DNA from: a bacterium
GTDB lineage: Bacteria; Bacillota; Clostridia; Oscillospirales; Oscillospiraceae
DNA length: 48,153 nt
Direction: 5' to 3'
Assembly (NCBI GenBank): GCA_004560375.1
Contig: SFVC01000015.1
Span: 1 to 48,153 of the forward strand
A program made the position numbers and the translations under genes. A model generated the notes under the pieces. It had not been told where the DNA came from, searched no databases, and saw nothing but the letters and a program-made list of their open reading frames with translations. Positions 32,101 to 38,898 of this stretch are shown in pieces; position 1 is the stretch's first letter; each line of letters starts with the position of its first letter.

Positions 32101-32172
32101 CAGCCCGCAGGCCTCGCAGGGCTTCCCGCCCTCCACAGGGTTCATGCAGTAGGGGCAGAATTGATGTTTCAT
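29164..32172 (-). CDS. Membrane Ser/Thr protein kinase with beta-rich and leucine-rich-repeat ectodomain
   Basis: This 1002-residue eukaryotic-like kinase begins with a zinc ribbon (FCPYC...PCEAC, residues 5-22). The kinase domain spans about 40-310: glycine loop GEGGFGITY, VAIKEYFP lysine, HRDISPENLML catalytic loop, LLDFGCARE, and KHGYAPVEQY activation segment. A Thr/Pro/Glu-rich linker follows, then one membrane helix (LAGGIAAALALVVLLAAVL, about 385-405). The extracytoplasmic part (about 410-1002) starts with a repetitive beta-helix-like region. It ends in about seven 22-residue leucine-rich repeats of the internalin type (LSPLAGLTGLRTLDL, LTPLEGLTGLTTLFL and so on, about 800-980). ATG 32172 follows AAGGTGAG. 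It is the last gene of the operon; the ectodomain probably senses an external or cell-wall ligand. Confidence 0.88.
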   Translation of the reverse strand: MKHQFCPYCMNPVEGGKPCEACGLTQGSYSPSPHHLPPGTVLKERYLVGRVLGEGGFGITYIGCDLQLELKVAIKEYFPTDKASRVSQASLDVTSYTGAAGVNYDKGLKKFLQEARTIARMDKQPVIVNVRDFFEANRTAYIVMEYVEGTTFKDLVEQRGGRIPAGELLYLIEPLFYALKEMHGNGLIHRDISPENLMLEKGSVRLLDFGCARESADGGNTLTIALKHGYAPVEQYQSKGQGPWTDVYALSATMYYCLTGKRPPQAMDRLVEDDLIPPRKLGVDLTQQQEAALLHGMSVPPKRRFQSVEEFHTALYEGFLPAPMEEPATDAKPGPGGEDAAAGGEGAAVDKTVDAAQTVEAAEPEGFHLVAWLKQNRLLAGGIAAALALVVLLAAVLPRVLGPGQAEDPDATQTVESQPGAEPTATTPTVESMDASSERSLLNQLEDDAVGSVVVPSGVWLEVNQPVTLTKPLRVRGDGGVFFHSGITVAQGGRLEVEGSVGGDVLLRTLDGGTVSVGAGGHLDSGMFWLEREGDLICDPKGEVDIFGGLDPTKEEITDPWTRSHYLVLDEEELFADAVHITSEEEFIQHCQGERPMVIDGEITLTHFREASVPIRISEGAAFSAPIDGNDCTLDIVRGGLLLNYGTVRGRISLMGSHEDPAGVCCFLNLGQAEVCLNSFSNPSTIVNQGELTFSSGMTGEPVLESACLANLGQVTIGPGVSVTQQGNWSHNGGTITLSGGSYTLQENTGYINWSAITLENGVRLVVDTNDFHDLGTITVSAGSAVEGSGKIKHSFDDPGGETGSVPIGGRDVPLNTTQLDLTEKNISDLSALSRLTNLENLHLRGNPVSDLSPLAGLTGLRTLDLFSTQASDLTPLEGLTGLTTLFLDNTRVTDVSSLAGMTELTQLHLDNTQVSDISALGGMTNLKELTLCACPVEDISALRDMHSLKDLRLNGTQVTDLTPLYGLRLDMLMVDRGQFTQQQLDEFTATQLSNFLLKYPE

Positions 32173-32239
32173 CCGGCTCACCTTCTCTCTGTGACAGATA
32201 TATTATACTGGAAAACGCTTGCCCTTACCAGCCCTTTTC

Positions 32240-33454
32240 TCAAAGAACCAGCCAGGCCAACGCCACGATCCCAAACAGCAGCACCAGCGCGCACGCCAGG
32301 TAAAGGGGCCACAGGGAGCCCATCCGCTCCTGGAAGCCCAGGTTCTTCCACTCCTCCTTGCCGTACTGGAACCAGAGCTTTCCCTGCTGCCGGGGCTGAT
32401 ACGCGGGCTGGGGCTGGGGCGCGGGCTGGGGCCGAACGATGAGGGGCTTCAGGTCGGGGAACAGGCGCTGGGCAAACTCGCCCATGGTCTGGGGGCGGTT
32501 CTGGGGGAGCACCTCCAATCCCCACAGCAGGGCGTCCTCCTCCTCCGGCGCCAGCGCCACCCCCAGGGCGGTGGGGCGCTTGATCTGGAGGTCATCGCCG
32601 CCCAGCATCCGTTCGGTGGACTGTGGGGGCGTCACGGCGGTAAGGCAGTAGTAGATGGTGGCCGCCATGGCGTACACGTCGGTGTAGGTGCCCTGCCCGT
32701 GGCTCTGGTACTGCTCCACCGGGGCAAAGCCGTGCTTGAGCATGACGGTCATGGACTTGCCGTCCTCCATGGATCGGGCGCTGCCGAAGTCCAGCAGTTT
32801 CAGGGACCCGTCCGGCATCCACATGATGTTGTCCGGGGCAATGTCCCGGTGGATCACCTTTTTGTCGTGGAGCCGGCTGATGTCGTACAGCAGCTTTTTC
32901 AGCGGCGGCAGCAGCTTTTCCGCGGGGATGCGCTTGCCGGTCTTGGGATCTACCATGCGGTACAGCGGCGTGCCGTCCAGGTACTCCATGATGAGGTAGG
33001 CGGTGTTGTTGGTCTCCACGTAGGCCAGGGCCTGAACCACCGAGGGCATCCCCTCCAGCTCGGAGAGCACCCGGGCCTCCTTGACGAAACTGTACCGCCC
33101 GCCGGCGTAGGTCTCCTCCATGCCGGGCAGGGGCTCCACCGTGTGGCCGTCATCGGCGCGCTGGGCGCACCGGGTGGGGAAGTACTCCTTCACCGCCACC
33201 TTGCGCCCGGCGGCCGGGTCATAGCCGATGTAGGTCACGCCGAAGCCGCCCTGGCCCAGCACCGTACCCAGATGGTAGCTGTGCTCCCCGCAGTTCAGCA
33301 CCGTGCCCACCGGAAGCAGCTGGGGCGGGTTCTGCTTATAGAGGTCGCCGCCGCAGTGGGAGCAGGAGCAGCGGGTATCCTGGCCGGGGGGCAGCTCAGG
33401 CTCCATGTTCATACAGTTGGGGTACAATCCCTTTCCCAGGCTTGCCAGGATCAT
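32240..33454 (-). CDS. Ser/Thr protein kinase with C-terminal membrane anchor
   Basis: This 404-residue kinase has a Cys-rich N-terminus (YPNCMN, then CSCSHCGGDLY near residue 30) resembling a degraded zinc ribbon. The kinase domain is at about 58-320, with GQGGFGVTY, VAVKEYFP, HRDIAPDNIMW, LLDFGSAR and KHGFAPVEQY. It is closely similar in motif order to the kinase at 29164, so the two are probably paralogues. A Pro/Gln-rich linker (about 340-365) and a single C-terminal helix (LYLACALVLLFGIVALAWLVL) tether it to the membrane with the catalytic domain inside. The ATG at 33454 overlaps the stop of the protease-FHA gene (ATGA), so synthesis is coupled. Confidence 0.9.
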   Translation of the reverse strand: MILASLGKGLYPNCMNMEPELPPGQDTRCSCSHCGGDLYKQNPPQLLPVGTVLNCGEHSYHLGTVLGQGGFGVTYIGYDPAAGRKVAVKEYFPTRCAQRADDGHTVEPLPGMEETYAGGRYSFVKEARVLSELEGMPSVVQALAYVETNNTAYLIMEYLDGTPLYRMVDPKTGKRIPAEKLLPPLKKLLYDISRLHDKKVIHRDIAPDNIMWMPDGSLKLLDFGSARSMEDGKSMTVMLKHGFAPVEQYQSHGQGTYTDVYAMAATIYYCLTAVTPPQSTERMLGGDDLQIKRPTALGVALAPEEEDALLWGLEVLPQNRPQTMGEFAQRLFPDLKPLIVRPQPAPQPQPAYQPRQQGKLWFQYGKEEWKNLGFQERMGSLWPLYLACALVLLFGIVALAWLVL

Positions 33455-34740
33455 GACAGGCTGCCTCCCTTGCCGGTGATGACGAAGCTCTCCTTCTCAG
33501 CGCCCAGATAGAACCGGTCGCCCATGCGAAGGGGCGTGGGCTGGTTGGGGGTCAGCTTCCGGCCTCCGGCCAGGAAGGTGCCATAGCTGGAGCCCAGGTC
33601 GGTCACCATCACCTGTCCACCGGACAGGGTAACCACGCAGTGCCGCCCGCTGATGCCCGGGGTGCCCGCGGGGTAAACCAGATCGTTTGCGGCTGGATCC
33701 CTGCCGATACGCACCTGGCCGTTGATGGAGAAGCGCCGCCCGGCAAATGTCCCGCTCTGCCCCTGTATCCGCAGCTCCGTGCCGGCGGGGGCGGGGTTGA
33801 TTGCAGGGATCACCGGATCCACTGGGCCCGGAACCGGCCGCTTCCGCTTCATCAGCACAACGACCACAACCACAACAACCGCCGCGGCCACAACCGCGAT
33901 GCCGATGATCGCGCCTATGCCGATGCGTTTGTCAGGCTCCGGGCCGCTTCCGCCGAGCGTGTAGGTAATGTTGTTGCGCTCCAGCAGCGTGATCGCCTCG
34001 CTGATGTTCACAGCGTAGTTGGTCTGATCCCCGCTGGTGTCGGACACACTCTTGGTGTTGATGCCGATGGCTTCGCCGACGGCATTTACCAGCGGGCCGC
34101 CGGAGTTGCCGGGCTTGATGTCGCAGTCGATCTGGACGAGGGCCTGGCCGGTACCCTGGGTGGTGATGATGCGGCTCACCGCGCCCCGGGTGACGGTCAC
34201 GTCGGAGATCCCCCAAGAGGTGGTGGAGCCGGCAAACAGGTTTTCCGACAGGCCGGGATAGCCCACGGCATACACGGTGGATCCCACCATACCGTCATCG
34301 GGGACGGTCAGGGCGATGGGCTTTCGCAAGCTGGTGCCCGCATTCAACTTCAGTATGGCCACGTCCTTGGAGCTGTTGTATTCCACGATATAGGCTTCTT
34401 CATAGGTATTGGAGTCAAAATAGACCCGGATCTTCGTCCGGCCCGTGTAGGTCTGGTCGTCAATGGTATAGTCGTGCAGCTCGCCCGCTCCGTAGCTGAT
34501 AAAGTCCTCAATCACATGGTGGTTCGTCACCAGATAGGCCGGGTTTTCCCCCTGCACTCCCACAAAGAAGCCTGTGCCCCAGCCGAAGCTGATCTCGCCG
34601 CCTTCAGTGTCCAGGCAGGTGGCCACCACCGCCACGCTCTCCCTGGTGGCGGGATCAAATCCGGCCTCGGCGCGGGCGGGCAGGAACAGGGCGCACAGCA
34701 GGGACAGGCTCAACGCCAAAGAAAACAACCGTTTTTTCAT
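33451..34740 (-). CDS. Secreted trypsin-like (HtrA-type) protease joined across the membrane to an FHA domain
   Basis: This 429-residue protein has a signal sequence (KKRLFSLALSLSLLCALFLP), then a chymotrypsin-fold protease (about residues 35-235). The catalytic triad is visible as TNHHV, SSKDVAIL and GNSGGP. A membrane helix rich in Val (about 275-300, followed by KRKRP) precedes a C-terminal FHA domain (about 325-425: RIGRDPAANDL, ISGRHCVV, DLGSSYGTFLAGGRKL). By topology the protease faces outside and the phosphothreonine-binding FHA faces the cytoplasm. The start at 34740 has GGAGG; an upstream in-frame GTG is rejected. It overlaps the kinase gene by four bases. Confidence 0.9.
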   Translation of the reverse strand: MKKRLFSLALSLSLLCALFLPARAEAGFDPATRESVAVVATCLDTEGGEISFGWGTGFFVGVQGENPAYLVTNHHVIEDFISYGAGELHDYTIDDQTYTGRTKIRVYFDSNTYEEAYIVEYNSSKDVAILKLNAGTSLRKPIALTVPDDGMVGSTVYAVGYPGLSENLFAGSTTSWGISDVTVTRGAVSRIITTQGTGQALVQIDCDIKPGNSGGPLVNAVGEAIGINTKSVSDTSGDQTNYAVNISEAITLLERNNITYTLGGSGPEPDKRIGIGAIIGIAVVAAAVVVVVVVVLMKRKRPVPGPVDPVIPAINPAPAGTELRIQGQSGTFAGRRFSINGQVRIGRDPAANDLVYPAGTPGISGRHCVVTLSGGQVMVTDLGSSYGTFLAGGRKLTPNQPTPLRMGDRFYLGAEKESFVITGKGGSLS

Positions 34741-34756
34741 GTTCAATTCCTCCAAT

Positions 34757-35473
34757 CTATCTCTCGTTGATCCACACTGCGGCGGCGGTGTTGTTGTCGT
34801 TGTTCTCCGGGATCCGCTTCTTCAGCCGCCAGCGCATCCGCTCCAGCCAGTCCTCCGGCCCGGCGGCGCTGTTCAGATCCTTCTCCATCTCCGGCTCCAG
34901 CACATATTCCCAGAAGCCGTCGCTGCACAGCAGGAAGGCGTGCCCGCCGCCGTCCAGCTCCTGCCGTCCGGTCTCCACCGACAGCTCCTCGTCCTGTCCC
35001 AGGGCCCGGAGCACCCGGCTGCGATCCTCGTGGAAGCGGATCTGCTCCGGGGTGATGTCCCCCAGCAGCACCCCCAGCTGGGCGGCGCTGTGATCCCGGG
35101 TCTGGAAGGCCAGCGCCCCGTTGTGGAAGTAGTACAGCCGGGAGTCCCCGGCGTGGGCCCAGACGGCGCACCTGCCCGCCAGGGTGAGCACCGTCACCGT
35201 GGTCTTCATGGCGCACTGGGGGGTCTGTATGTCCAGCACCCGGCGGTTGGCCTCCCGTACCAGGGCCTTCAGCGCTTCGGGATCCGCCGTGCCGCCCCAG
35301 CCGCGGCAGATACTATCCGCCGCCGTGGACGAGGCCTGCTCCCCCCCGCCGTGGCCCCCCAGGCCGTCGGCCAGCACCAGGCACAGTCTGTCCCCCTCTT
35401 TTGCGGTGTACCGAACCGTGTCCTCGTTCCGGGGCCGGCCCCCAATGTCCGTATAGGTCGCGATATCCAGCAT
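34757..35473 (-). CDS. PP2C-family Ser/Thr protein phosphatase
   Basis: This 238-residue soluble PP2C/PPM phosphatase would reverse the neighbouring kinases. Metal-binding motifs in order are TDIGGRPRNEDT (residues 8-19), LADGLGGHGGG (about 37-47), WAHAGDSRLYYF (about 105-116), LLCSDGFWE (about 180-188) and NNDNNTAA (about 223-230). The start at 35473 follows GAGGAGAA; a start five codons upstream is less likely. It lies 22 bases from the second phosphatase gene and 17 bases from the protease-FHA gene in the same operon. Confidence 0.92.
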   Translation of the reverse strand: MLDIATYTDIGGRPRNEDTVRYTAKEGDRLCLVLADGLGGHGGGEQASSTAADSICRGWGGTADPEALKALVREANRRVLDIQTPQCAMKTTVTVLTLAGRCAVWAHAGDSRLYYFHNGALAFQTRDHSAAQLGVLLGDITPEQIRFHEDRSRVLRALGQDEELSVETGRQELDGGGHAFLLCSDGFWEYVLEPEMEKDLNSAAGPEDWLERMRWRLKKRIPENNDNNTAAAVWINER

Positions 35474-35494
35474 AGGCGTTCTCCTCAAAAGCGG

Positions 35495-36667
35495 TCAGCA
35501 GTTCAAGATGACTGCCGTGTAGTTGTCCTGATTCTGATAGCCCTTGGCCTTGATGGCGCTGTCCAGCGCCTGGGCGGCCTCCCCCGGCCCCTTGGACAGC
35601 GCCTCCTTCAGCTCCAGCGGAGACAGGGCGTTGTACACCCCGTCGCTCATCAGGAGAAACCGATCCCCCGGCAGCACGCCGATGGACTCGGCGGGCAGGT
35701 CGATGTACTTCAGCTCGCCCATGCCCAGGAAGCTGGTCAGACCCGCCGCCTTGGGGTGGCCCGCCGCTCCCTCCAGGGTTTCATTGCCGTTCACATAATT
35801 GACGTACAGCTCGTTGCGGTAGATGTGCTCCCGGTTGAGCTGGTAGAGCACCCCCCCGCGGTAGAGGGCGATCCGGCTGTCCCCGATAGACAGGTAGTGG
35901 AACGCCCCGTCCCGGATCAGCCCTGCCGTGAGGGTGGAACCGCTGCGGTAGAGCCCCTCCTCGCCCAGAAGGCCGTTCACCGCGGCGTTGGCCTGGGCCG
36001 CCAGCTGGAGCAGCACCTGCTGGGGCGTCCCCTTCACGTGGTAGAATCCCTGGGCCATGGCGGACACCGCCGCCTGGCTCACCTTGTCCCCGTCGGCCAG
36101 GCCGCCCATGCCGTCGGCCACGATGGCCAGCAGCCCGGCGGCCTCCTCCACCGGGGAGACAAAGAAGCAATCCTGCTGGCCGGAGCGGGCCCCTTGCTCG
36201 TGGAGCTTCTCCACGGTGACGCCACCGTCCCAGCGGGAGGGCGCCGACCGGACGGCGGGGGCCTTCTTCCGGTGGCGCAGCCAGCCGGCCACCGCCGCCG
36301 CCGCTCCCGCCGCCAGCAGGCCGGCCAGCAGCCCCAGACCCGCCCAGCCGCCGCAGGAGATGTTGCCCACCCCGGGCTGATTCAGCCACTGGGTTAGGGC
36401 CCCCTGCTCCTCCGGGGTGGCGACTGTCTCCACCGGGGTCGTGTCCACCGGGGTCGTGTCCACCGGTTCCGTCTCCACCGCGTTTGTCTCCACCCCGTCG
36501 CTCTCCACCGCATCCGTCTCTACCGCGCCTGTCTCCACCGAATTGCTCTCCATCGCATCCGTTTCCACCGCGTCGGTCTCCTGCTGATCCAATGCTGAAG
36601 GCGAAGAAAAGACCTCCTCCCCATTGGAGGAGGTCTTGTTCGGCTTCAAATAAGTGAACTCACCCAT
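35495..36667 (-). CDS. Membrane-anchored PP2C phosphatase with pentapeptide-repeat N-terminus
   Basis: This 390-residue protein has an N-terminal acidic stretch (about residues 20-80) built of ten pentapeptides of the form (E/D)(T/S)xx(V/M), for example ETDAV, ETGAV and DTTPV. A short linker and one membrane helix (GLGLLAGLLAAGAAAAVAGWL, about 105-125) follow. The PP2C domain comes last: RSGQQDCFFV, VADGMGGLADGD, LSIGDSRIALY, LMSDGVYNAL and NQDNYTAVIL. The N-terminus has many Thr residues, so it could be a substrate of the kinases and a docking target for the FHA proteins (inference). The start at 36667 has AGAGGG upstream and overlaps the FHA gene by eight bases. Confidence 0.88.
   Translation of the reverse strand: MGEFTYLKPNKTSSNGEEVFSSPSALDQQETDAVETDAMESNSVETGAVETDAVESDGVETNAVETEPVDTTPVDTTPVETVATPEEQGALTQWLNQPGVGNISCGGWAGLGLLAGLLAAGAAAAVAGWLRHRKKAPAVRSAPSRWDGGVTVEKLHEQGARSGQQDCFFVSPVEEAAGLLAIVADGMGGLADGDKVSQAAVSAMAQGFYHVKGTPQQVLLQLAAQANAAVNGLLGEEGLYRSGSTLTAGLIRDGAFHYLSIGDSRIALYRGGVLYQLNREHIYRNELYVNYVNGNETLEGAAGHPKAAGLTSFLGMGELKYIDLPAESIGVLPGDRFLLMSDGVYNALSPLELKEALSKGPGEAAQALDSAIKAKGYQNQDNYTAVILNC
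36426..36580 (-). repeat. 15-bp coding tandem repeat in the PP2C gene
   Basis: About ten imperfect 15-base units (plus-strand core GTCTCCACC) encode the (E/D)(T/S)xx(V/M) pentapeptides. Several units are nearly identical (the two encoding DTTPV), so copy number could vary between strains. Confidence 0.85.
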
Positions 36668-37325
36668 TTGACGGATCCCTCTTTTCCCAGCTGAACTGCT
36701 CGCCGCACAGCCCCACAAAAATCAGCTTGGTGGTGCCGATGGAAATGACGTCGTAGTTCTGGATGGCGATGGCCTGGAGCACGGCGTGGCCGTTGACCTT
36801 GATGAGGTTGCGCCCGGCGGAGGGCCCCACGAAGTACAGATGCTCGCCGCTGTCATAGGCCACCATGGCGTGGTTCTGGCGGGAGATCTGCTGGTCGCCC
36901 CGGATGCGTACGTCCCCGGACTCCCGGCCGATGTAGTTATACCCGGCGTGGAGGCGGTAATCGGTACCCCGGGCGGGGCCCTCAATGCACACCAGCCAGC
37001 CCACCACGGGCTCGGAGAGGTCGCCGTCGGCCTTGCCGCCGCCGATGACCGTGGGCGAGTCAAAGGGGTTCGGGCCGGCGGCGCCGCCATCCGGCGGGAT
37101 TGTGGCGCCGAAATTGGCGTTGTAATTGCCGCCGGGAGCGCCCATAGGGGCCTCGGTGGGGGCAAAGCTGCCGCCGCCCAGGGGCTCGGTGGGGGTGAAG
37201 CCGCCTGCGCCGCCCGGAGCCTCCGTGGGGGCAAAGCCGCCGCAGTGGGGACAGCTGGCATTTCTGGCGCTGTCGTAGGGGTGGCCGCAGTTGGGGCAGG
37301 TCACCATCGACGTTTTGATCTCCAT
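36660..37325 (-). CDS. Zinc-ribbon and FHA-domain protein
   Basis: This 221-residue soluble protein starts with a zinc ribbon (TCPNCGHPY...CPHCGG, residues 9-29). A Gly/Pro-rich region with recurring (F)(A/T)PTE(A/P) units (about 30-60), each offering a threonine, comes next. A C-terminal FHA domain runs from about 115 to 205 (YIGRESGDVRIRGDQQISRQ then NHAMV, and KVNG). The FHA Ser-Arg-x-His motif reads SRQNH, with one residue more than usual, so phosphothreonine binding may be altered. The start at 37325 follows AAGAGGAGA. The threonine-rich linker plus FHA suggests an auto-inhibited adaptor that becomes phosphorylated by the operon's kinases (inference). Confidence 0.85.
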   Translation of the reverse strand: MEIKTSMVTCPNCGHPYDSARNASCPHCGGFAPTEAPGGAGGFTPTEPLGGGSFAPTEAPMGAPGGNYNANFGATIPPDGGAAGPNPFDSPTVIGGGKADGDLSEPVVGWLVCIEGPARGTDYRLHAGYNYIGRESGDVRIRGDQQISRQNHAMVAYDSGEHLYFVGPSAGRNLIKVNGHAVLQAIAIQNYDVISIGTTKLIFVGLCGEQFSWEKRDPSNG

Positions 37326-37380
37326 ATTCGTTTCTCCTCTTTCTCGTTGGTTTTGATCCGGCTGACGCCGGTGCAAGCGC

Positions 37381-37983
37381 TCAGGGCAGGGTGATTTGGA
37401 ACAGGCAGTTGGGGTCGCCCAGGTAGAACCGGCTGCCCGCAGCCAACTGGGCCGGGTAACTGGGCGGCAGCTTCCGCCCGTCCCCCATAAAGGTTCCATA
37501 GGTGGAGTTCAGATCCATCAGCATCGGCACGCCCTGCTGCCACCGGATGCAGCAGTGCCGGTGGCTGACGCCGGGGGTGCCCGCCTGAAAACGGACGGCA
37601 CAGGAGGGGTCGCAGCCGAACAGGAGCCCGTCCTGCCCCACCGGGTAGGACTGCCCCCGCAGAGGGCCGGACAGGGCGTTCACATATAAGGTCGTGCCCT
37701 GCATGGGCCGGGGGGCGGGCCGGGGCTGAACCGGGGTTGGGGCCGCGTTTCGCTGGGGCCAGTCAAAGTCCGTCTTCTTGATGAAGATGGCCAGGACAAA
37801 ACCGATGGCCACCGGAACCTCCAGCCCCGGCACCAGGCCGCTGAAGATGCAGCACAACATTCCCAGCTTCCCCAGGCCGGGACGATTAAAGTACCGTCCC
37901 AGCAGCAGAGGGAGCAGCCCGAACAGGGCTCCAAAGAGCATCAGCACCGCGGCTCCCACGATGACATATAAAATGACCACCAT
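37381..37983 (-). CDS. Membrane-anchored FHA-domain protein
   Basis: This 200-residue protein is the first gene of the kinase/phosphatase operon. Two N-terminal membrane segments (VVILYVIVGAAVLMLFGALF and a second at about 40-68) are followed by a Pro-rich linker. The FHA domain (about 100-198) has FGCDPSCAVRF, VSHRHCCIRW and DLNSTYGTFMGDGRKL. It closely parallels the FHA at the end of the protease fusion (both have GTPG(V/I)S and YGTF), so they are probably paralogues. The start at 37983 has GGAAAGGAG upstream. It is a likely membrane scaffold that recruits a phosphorylated partner. Confidence 0.88.
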   Translation of the reverse strand: MVVILYVIVGAAVLMLFGALFGLLPLLLGRYFNRPGLGKLGMLCCIFSGLVPGLEVPVAIGFVLAIFIKKTDFDWPQRNAAPTPVQPRPAPRPMQGTTLYVNALSGPLRGQSYPVGQDGLLFGCDPSCAVRFQAGTPGVSHRHCCIRWQQGVPMLMDLNSTYGTFMGDGRKLPPSYPAQLAAGSRFYLGDPNCLFQITLP

Positions 37984-38249
37984 AGAATGGATCTCCTTTC
38001 CGGTTGCTCTGGTTGCCCTAACTTTACCATGTTCTTTTTCCCGTCGCGTCCATCCTGTTTCCGGGGTGTTTTGGCACAGATTCCGTCCGCTGTTTCCTAA
38101 TTCTATATAGGCCGGCGGCGCAGGTGCGCCGTAAATTCGCAACCGCACCGCGGCGAATATCCTGTCCACGCGGACGTGACAGAATTGGTCAAAGCCGTGG
38201 AATCATGGCATTACATGCAGGCACTAACAGGCGAATAAAAAGAAAAATA
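37984..38249. other. Intergenic region upstream of the FHA/kinase operon
   Basis: About 265 bases hold no credible gene. On the minus strand the only promoter-like string is an extended -10 (TGGTAAAGT at 38021-38029) without a clear -35, so the operon promoter is unidentified. A small hairpin (ATTCGC...GCGAAT, about 38134-38158) is present. The right end is the tRNA terminator. Confidence 0.5.
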
Positions 38250-38282
38250 AAAGCCCTGGAGACATTGATGCTCCAGGGCTTT
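38250..38282 (-). terminator. Terminator of the tRNA gene
   Basis: AAGCCCTGGAG (38251-38261) pairs with CTCCAGGGCTT (38271-38281). On the minus strand it is followed by TTTATTTTTC, directly after the tRNA 3' end. Confidence 0.88.
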
Positions 38283-38284
38283 TC

Positions 38285-38361
38285 TGGTGGACGATACAAG
38301 ACTCGAACTTGTGACCTCCCGCACGTCAAGCGGATGCTCATACCAACTGAGCTAATCGTCC
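38285..38361 (-). tRNA. tRNA-Val (anticodon GAC)
   Basis: On the minus strand a full cloverleaf is visible. Acceptor GGACGAT pairs with ATCGTCC. The D-arm is GCTC-AGTTGGTAT-GAGC, the anticodon stem is TCCGC/GCGGG with loop TTGACGT (anticodon GAC, reading GUC), and the T-arm is ACAAG-TTCGAGT-CTTGT. Discriminator A and CCA are encoded. It has its own consensus promoter and terminator, so it is a single-gene unit. Confidence 0.93.
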
Positions 38362-38402
38362 GGTTATGAACTTGTCCCTCTGCTTCCTTCAGAACACGTC
38401 AT

Positions 38403-38431
38403 ATTATAACCGCGCCGCCGCCCCTTGTCAA
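38403..38431 (-). promoter_or_regulatory. Consensus promoter of tRNA-Val
   Basis: On the minus strand TTGACA (38426-38431), 17 bases and TATAAT (38403-38408): both boxes are full consensus, as expected for a stable RNA. Confidence 0.92.
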
Positions 38432-38502
38432 GGCTTTTTTCTCTCCCCTGCCCCCGGAGAAACGGGCCCATCCCAAAATTCTGGAAATTTTCGTTTTCCC
38501 TC

Positions 38503-38531
38503 TTGACAAACCGGATCCGCTCGCATATAAT
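38503..38531 (+). promoter_or_regulatory. Consensus promoter of the Trp T-box operon
   Basis: TTGACA (38503-38508), a 17-base spacer and TATAAT (38526-38531). The strong promoter is consistent with control by premature termination in the leader. Confidence 0.92.
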
Positions 38532-38537
38532 AAAGCG

Positions 38538-38821
38538 CAACAATCAAACAGCACAAACCAGTGACGGAGAGAAGTACCCGGCGCGGCAGACCTTCAGAGA
38601 GCCCCCGATGGTGGAAACGGGGCGGCGAGCGGCCGGCGAATGGACTCCGGAGGGCGGATCGAACGGCGCGGGCCAAGTAGAGACCGACGGGATTCCCACC
38701 CGTTATCCATCGGGGCGCGTATGATGGTACGCGTAAGCGAGTGGACGTTTGACAGCGTCAATTTGGGTGGTATCGCAGAAGCAGCAGCTTTTGTCCCATG
38801 TGTGGGGCAAAGGCTTTTTTG
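38538..38821 (+). promoter_or_regulatory. T-box leader, tryptophan-specific (specifier TGG)
   Basis: The leader has the T-box architecture. Stem I carries GGAGAGAAGTA near 38567, AGAGAGC and the distal loop GATGGTGGAAAC near 38608-38619. The specifier region is GAA-TGG-ACTCCGG, giving codon TGG at 38641-38643. The T-box core is AATTTGGGTGGTATCGCAG (38760-38778), and the intrinsic terminator is CTTTTGTCCCA / TGGGGCAAAGG plus a six-T run ending near 38820. Uncharged tRNA-Trp would pair at the specifier and at TGGT and favour antitermination. The first gene is of the TrpX family, which supports tryptophan as the signal. Confidence 0.88.
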
Positions 38822-38898
38822 TTTGCCTTTTCCTCCCCCGGATCTGGCACTTTCGGGGTTCATCTGCCGCCCAAAATACAAATATGGAGGAAAATACC

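Noticed and set aside
36426..36580. Possible CRISPR-like array (regular short repeats)
   Set aside because: The period is 15 bases, in frame with a PP2C gene and without spacers; it encodes pentapeptide repeats. No CRISPR array or cas gene was seen anywhere in the window.
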